Source: Helicobacteraceae bacterium
Lineage (GTDB): Bacteria > Campylobacterota > Campylobacteria > Campylobacterales > Sulfurimonadaceae
Reading direction: 5' to 3'
Assembly: GCA_027084065.1 (NCBI GenBank)
Contig: JALWLR010000269.1
Span: 1 to 35,597 of the forward strand
Length of the DNA: 35,597 nt
Part shown: piece after piece, positions 32,311-35,597 of the stretch
Layout of the letters: each line of letters opens with the position of its first letter
Position numbering within the stretch: the first letter of the stretch is position 1
The notes under the pieces: generated by a model
Database searches by the model: none
What the model was told of the DNA's origin: nothing
Seen by the model: the letters and a program-made list of their open reading frames with translations, nothing else
Translations under genes and position numbers: made by a program

Positions 32311-32968
32311 GCAAATTTCCGTACTCTATATGATAATGCTTATAATCCACATTCAGTGTCTGCGGTATACGGTGTGTAACGACGACAACCGTCGTTTTAA
32401 GCTGCTCATTCGCACCTGCAAGCAAATTCCAAATAAGCTGTGCCGAGTAGTCATCTAGGTTCCCTGTTGGTTCATCCGCCAAAATCATGATGGGATTGTG
32501 TGCCAAAGCCCGTGCCATCGCCACACGCTGCTGCTCTCCACCACTTAACTCCAGCGGATATTTCCCCGATTGATGTTTCAGGCGGACATGCTTCAAAAGC
32601 GTCTCTACCTGTGTCTCCGTTACGCTTTTTTCGTATCCGTTGATTATAAGCGGCAAAGAGATATTTTTATCTATAGTCCATTCATTGATGAGTTTGTAGT
32701 CTTGAAAGACGATGCCTAAGTGCCTGCGAAGCAGATTGAGCTTACTTCTACTCACACCGTTTAGCTCAACCCCTCCTACAATCAAACTCCCCTCAACCGG
32801 CGAAAGCGCTCCAAAAAGTGACTTCAAGAGTGTAGATTTACCGCTACCGCTTGCTCCGGTTATAAAAACGAAACTCCCGCTCTCTATAGAAAAGGAGGCA
32901 CGCTTGATGATCATTTCATCTTTTTCATATGCCAAAGAGAGGTCACTTGCAACAATGACTTTATCCAT
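32297..32968 (-). CDS. ftsE: Cell division ATP-binding protein FtsE
   Basis: A 223-residue ABC ATPase, the same length as E. coli FtsE when started at 32968 (MDKVIVASDLSLAYE) where AGAGG lies 6 bp upstream. An in-frame ATG at 33001 would add 11 residues and is rejected. Walker A TGASGSGKST, Q-loop FQDYKLI, signature LSGGEQQRVAMARAL, Walker B IMILADEPTGNLD and the H-loop VVVVTHR are complete. With FtsX it works at the division septum. Overlaps ftsX by 14 bp and trmB by 8 bp. Confidence 0.96.
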   Translation of the reverse strand: MDKVIVASDLSLAYEKDEMIIKRASFSIESGSFVFITGASGSGKSTLLKSLFGALSPVEGSLIVGGVELNGVSRSKLNLLRRHLGIVFQDYKLINEWTIDKNISLPLIINGYEKSVTETQVETLLKHVRLKHQSGKYPLELSGGEQQRVAMARALAHNPIMILADEPTGNLDDYSAQLIWNLLAGANEQLKTTVVVVTHRIPQTLNVDYKHYHIEYGNLHEVN

Positions 32969-34142
32969 TGAGAACCTCTTTGATTTTTGCATGTGCAGCA
33001 AGATTGGCTTTTGATTTCAAAGGCTGTCTTGGAAAGTAGGAGGCTTTAGCGCCATTTGGCAACAAAAGATAAAGATGCTCAGGACGATCGAAACTACCAA
33101 AAGAGAGCTTCAGTAAAAACTCATCTTCTGAAATTTTGTATACCCGCTCGAAATGAACGAAAAAATCCTCTTCTATAAACTTTTTTTTGTGAAGCTGCTT
33201 TACAAACGCTTCATCCACCTCAAACACTTCAAAATCGAAACTACCCTCTATGCTAAGAGGTGGGCTGAGAGTATCGTTGATCATCGTCACATCATAAATA
33301 TTTTTCTGCATGCGCTTCCAACGATCTTCATACTTACTACTGATTGCTATCTCTTTATTTTTTTTGATCTCAAGATCGATTTTTGGAAAACTCATAAAAG
33401 TTTCATACGAGTAGGCATAATAGTTTTCACTGTCTGTTCTAAGCTCCAGTCTGCCCCCTTTTTTCAAAACACGCATTGACTCTTCGACAAACGTTTTGGA
33501 TATAACGCGCCTGTGTGGCTTCTTATCCCAGGGAACTGGAAAATGGACATAGATTTTTCCTACGATGTTGGAGGGAACCTGCTCCAAAAACAGACGCGCA
33601 TCATAGTCAATAACAAAGATGTTTTTCAAACCCTTGATATTGATCTGCTTGAGTACCTGCTCGATGGAAGGGCGGTGTATCTCCAAGCCTATAAATAAAA
33701 TGTCAGGGTTGTGTTCCGCCTGATAAAGCAGATGCCGCCCTGAACCAAAGCCCACCTCTATGTGTACCTCTTTATCCATTGGGAAAGAGGAGGCAAAAAA
33801 CTCTATCTCTTTGAGTGCCGGCGTCTTTTTAAGATGCGGATTATTCTTTTGTTCAGGAACATTGGAGTGTAGCACTTTCAAATTTGCCACTTTTGCATAG
33901 GCAGATAGCGCCCTGTGCAGTAAAAAAATGGATGCTGGACGTGTTGTTTTGTCACTTTTTAAGAGAACTTTGCCATGATCTTGCTTGAGAACCAAGAAAA
34001 ATTCATGCCCCTCCTCATCTTTTACCGCTATTAACTTTTCTCCCTCTACATGCAGGTTTGATGCCAAAAAACGAAACTGCAATCCCTCACTCTCTCTTGG
34101 GAGTGCTATCTCTTTGAATTTTTCTATAACTAAATGAGGCAT
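32961..34142 (-). CDS. trmB: tRNA (guanine-N7-)-methyltransferase, long type
   Basis: A 393-residue SAM enzyme that makes m7G46 in tRNA. The TrmB domain spans about 125-290: IEVGFGSGRHLL (128-139) is the SAM site, IGLEIHRPSIEQ follows, then HFPVPWDKKPHRR (200-212) and LRTDSENY (234-241). About 125 N-terminal and 100 C-terminal residues extend beyond the ~240-residue E. coli protein, a layout common in this phylum. The extension's role is unknown. It overlaps the FN3 gene's stop by one base and ftsE by 8 bp. Confidence 0.93.
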   Translation of the reverse strand: MPHLVIEKFKEIALPRESEGLQFRFLASNLHVEGEKLIAVKDEEGHEFFLVLKQDHGKVLLKSDKTTRPASIFLLHRALSAYAKVANLKVLHSNVPEQKNNPHLKKTPALKEIEFFASSFPMDKEVHIEVGFGSGRHLLYQAEHNPDILFIGLEIHRPSIEQVLKQINIKGLKNIFVIDYDARLFLEQVPSNIVGKIYVHFPVPWDKKPHRRVISKTFVEESMRVLKKGGRLELRTDSENYYAYSYETFMSFPKIDLEIKKNKEIAISSKYEDRWKRMQKNIYDVTMINDTLSPPLSIEGSFDFEVFEVDEAFVKQLHKKKFIEEDFFVHFERVYKISEDEFLLKLSFGSFDRPEHLYLLLPNGAKASYFPRQPLKSKANLAAHAKIKEVLNG

Positions 34143-35515
34143 TATTCACTTTCCACGTTTAAATCATCCACCGGTGCTACCTCGGTTTTGGGTGTTTGAA
34201 GCGACTTTTTTGTCGTTTTTATCTCTTTAGCAGCGCTGTTGGTTTTTGGAAGCGCCATTCCACGTAACTCTTTGACTTCGATACTCACTTCCTTGGATGG
34301 CTCGGAGATTATACCGAATTTGTCCACTGCATAAACACGGTAACTATAGCGGGTGTTTGGAGTTATATTTGTGTCGGTAAACTCTCTTTTTTTTGTAGTG
34401 AACCTCTCTTTTTTTACATCGAACCACCCTGTTTTCGCATGACGTTCCACAATGTAACTGACACTTCTTGGATCTACTTTGAACCACTGTAAATGAATCG
34501 CTCTGCCGTCGAATTTTGTTTCAGAGAGTGTCGGTGCATCAGGCTTTGGCAGCGTCATGCCCATGGCAACATAACGATCCTTTTTCGACTCCAAACCATC
34601 TATGTCTTTTTGTGAAACTTTGTAGAAGTAGGTTGCTCCATCTTTCCCTATATTGTCAGTAAAACGGTTGTTGTATAACTTGGCGATAAGCTCATAATCT
34701 CCCTCTTTGCGTTTGGAGCGGTAAAGATAGTAACGCTCGAAATCTTTGTAGTTACTTTTATTCCATGTGATATAGATCTTTTTAGGAAGATTCGTCGTGG
34801 CATGCAGCCCCGTAATCTCCGGAGGAAGCGGCTTTGTCACGACGGTAACGATTTCACTTGGCGTAGAGAGTATTCCTTCAAATGTCTTAACGCGCACACG
34901 ATATTTATAAGTGTGCTTGTCTTTGAGTCCTTCATCGATATACTCCGCCTGCAGGCGTCCTCGTCGTTTGCCTATCTCTTGCCACTCTTTCTCTTCTATA
35001 CTTTTTCGCTCTATGATGTAGGATTTGACACTCTTATCACTATGTGGTCTCCACAAAAGTTTCGCCATACGTGGCAATCCGTTTCGTGCATATATCCATG
35101 AAACAGAAGGTAACGGTGGCTTGGAGTAAACGACAATCTTTTTACTTTTTGCCGAAACGACATCGTCGCGGTAGGTACGCAAAACATAAGTATACTTCGT
35201 GTCCGGCTGCACATCAAGGTCTACAAAATGTGTCGCGTATCTGTTTGAGAGGGTTGCAATGAGATAGGTCGCATTCGAATCTCCCTTGCTACGGTAGATT
35301 TTAATCCCCTCGACATTCAAGTCCGTTATAGGCTTCCACTCAAACGCTATTTCGGTCATATCGACAATTATACCGTTTTTCGTAAGTACAACAACCGGCA
35401 GCTTTTCATCTACCTTGTAATTTTGCCCTACCGGTGTGGGAATAGAGCCATTACAGCCGCTAAAGCTCAGCAGTATCGAACTTATGAGCAATATGCTCAG
35501 GTAAAATCGTTTCAT
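34142..35515 (-). CDS. Fibronectin type III-repeat lipoprotein
   Basis: A 457-residue lipoprotein with signal peptide MKRFYLSILLISSILLSFSG and lipobox FSGC at residue 21. About four FN3 domains of ~95 residues each follow (roughly 40-135, 137-230, 232-325, 327-425), each with the W...Y..Y...... YRV.. pattern (TKYTYVLRTY, HTYKYRVRVK, TYFYKVSQKD, TRYSYRVYAV), then a disordered Thr/Lys-rich tail. Such proteins are usually outer-membrane or periplasmic adaptors. It precedes trmB and ftsEX-envC and overlaps the end of the upstream pseudouridine-synthase gene by 56 bp. GGAGAG sits 7 bp before the ATG. Function not known; a role at the envelope near FtsEX is inference from position. Confidence 0.88.
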   Translation of the reverse strand: MKRFYLSILLISSILLSFSGCNGSIPTPVGQNYKVDEKLPVVVLTKNGIIVDMTEIAFEWKPITDLNVEGIKIYRSKGDSNATYLIATLSNRYATHFVDLDVQPDTKYTYVLRTYRDDVVSAKSKKIVVYSKPPLPSVSWIYARNGLPRMAKLLWRPHSDKSVKSYIIERKSIEEKEWQEIGKRRGRLQAEYIDEGLKDKHTYKYRVRVKTFEGILSTPSEIVTVVTKPLPPEITGLHATTNLPKKIYITWNKSNYKDFERYYLYRSKRKEGDYELIAKLYNNRFTDNIGKDGATYFYKVSQKDIDGLESKKDRYVAMGMTLPKPDAPTLSETKFDGRAIHLQWFKVDPRSVSYIVERHAKTGWFDVKKERFTTKKREFTDTNITPNTRYSYRVYAVDKFGIISEPSKEVSIEVKELRGMALPKTNSAAKEIKTTKKSLQTPKTEVAPVDDLNVESE

Positions 35516-35597
35516 TTACTCTCTCCATATCGAATTTCTTTTCCAGATAATTTTTAAACACGTCGTCATATTTTGCACTAAACTGCATGGCTTGACC
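35460..35597 (-). CDS. RluA-family pseudouridine synthase, C-terminal fragment
   Basis: The last 45 codons of a gene that runs off the right edge. The sequence GQAMQFSAKYDDVFKNYLEK resembles the end of RluA/RluD-type pseudouridine synthases, where the 'F.AP/K' strand follows the catalytic domain. It ends at TAG 35460-35462, 56 bp inside the FN3 lipoprotein gene, in another frame. The catalytic Asp is outside the window, so the family call rests on the tail and on the usual gene order (rluD-FN3-trmB). Confidence 0.6.
   Translation of the reverse strand, partial: GQAMQFSAKYDDVFKNYLEKKFDMERVNETILPEHIAHKFDTAEL

Noticed and set aside
32969..33001. ATG at 33001 as the start of ftsE
   Set aside because: It has no ribosome site, overlaps trmB further, and adds 11 residues not seen in FtsE proteins.

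Overview
The window comes from the chromosome of a Campylobacterota (epsilonproteobacterial) species, most likely a free-living sulfur- or hydrogen-oxidising type of the Sulfurimonas/Sulfurovum/Hydrogenimonas kind. The reasons are: the block aroQ-folK-flhF-flhG-(small membrane gene)-fliA-fliM-fliY, in an order typical of the group; an aminofutalosine deaminase of the futalosine menaquinone route; an extended ~390-residue TrmB; a Crp/Fnr gene paired with a DUF2892 gene; and many promoters that have a clear -10 box but no obvious -35 box. Genus cannot be fixed by eye. I see no insertion sequence, prophage, CRISPR array or tRNA gene; this is ordinary, densely packed core chromosome with a few accessory redox genes.

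Layout. 1-350 is the 5' end of a 16S rRNA gene on the minus strand, followed by its leader and promoter (351-~640). 773-4292 is a redox cluster: an outer-membrane porin, a periplasmic protein with a covalent-FMN attachment motif, two small histidine-containing membrane proteins, and a convergent apbE flavin transferase. A Fur-like palindrome lies upstream. 4379-5228 holds a DUF2892 membrane protein and a Crp/Fnr regulator, with an Fnr-type palindrome in the region shared with apbE. 5287-6839 holds a HIT protein and an MltC-like lytic transglycosylase. On the minus strand, 6859-11893 holds OsmC, argH, a MORN-repeat protein and a large seven-haem cytochrome. Plus-strand acpS-xseA-FmdE-like (12205-14443) converges on minus-strand sppA and mqnX (14440-16547). 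Plus-strand aroQ-folK and the flagellar genes run into a LOG-family gene and mnmA (16619-24577). From 24666 to the end all genes are on the minus strand: an LTA-synthase-like sulfatase-fold enzyme, thrC, a NIT-domain chemoreceptor, and a tight operon rluD-like/FN3 lipoprotein/trmB/ftsE/ftsX/envC.

How genes work together. FtsE, FtsX and the catalytically degenerate EnvC form the expected ABC-driven activator of septal cell-wall amidases. FlhF/FlhG (pole choice and number), FliA (late flagellar sigma factor) and FliM/FliY (switch) make up the flagellar block, and the chemoreceptor would feed the switch. ApbE would attach FMN to the neighbouring SGAT-motif protein; the two membrane proteins are candidates for carrying electrons from the quinone pool to that flavoprotein. 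This flavin cluster, its porin and its apparent iron- and Crp/Fnr-type regulatory sites are the best candidate for an undescribed system. A second Crp/Fnr-like half-matching site upstream of the heptahaem cytochrome hints that both respond to the same regulator.
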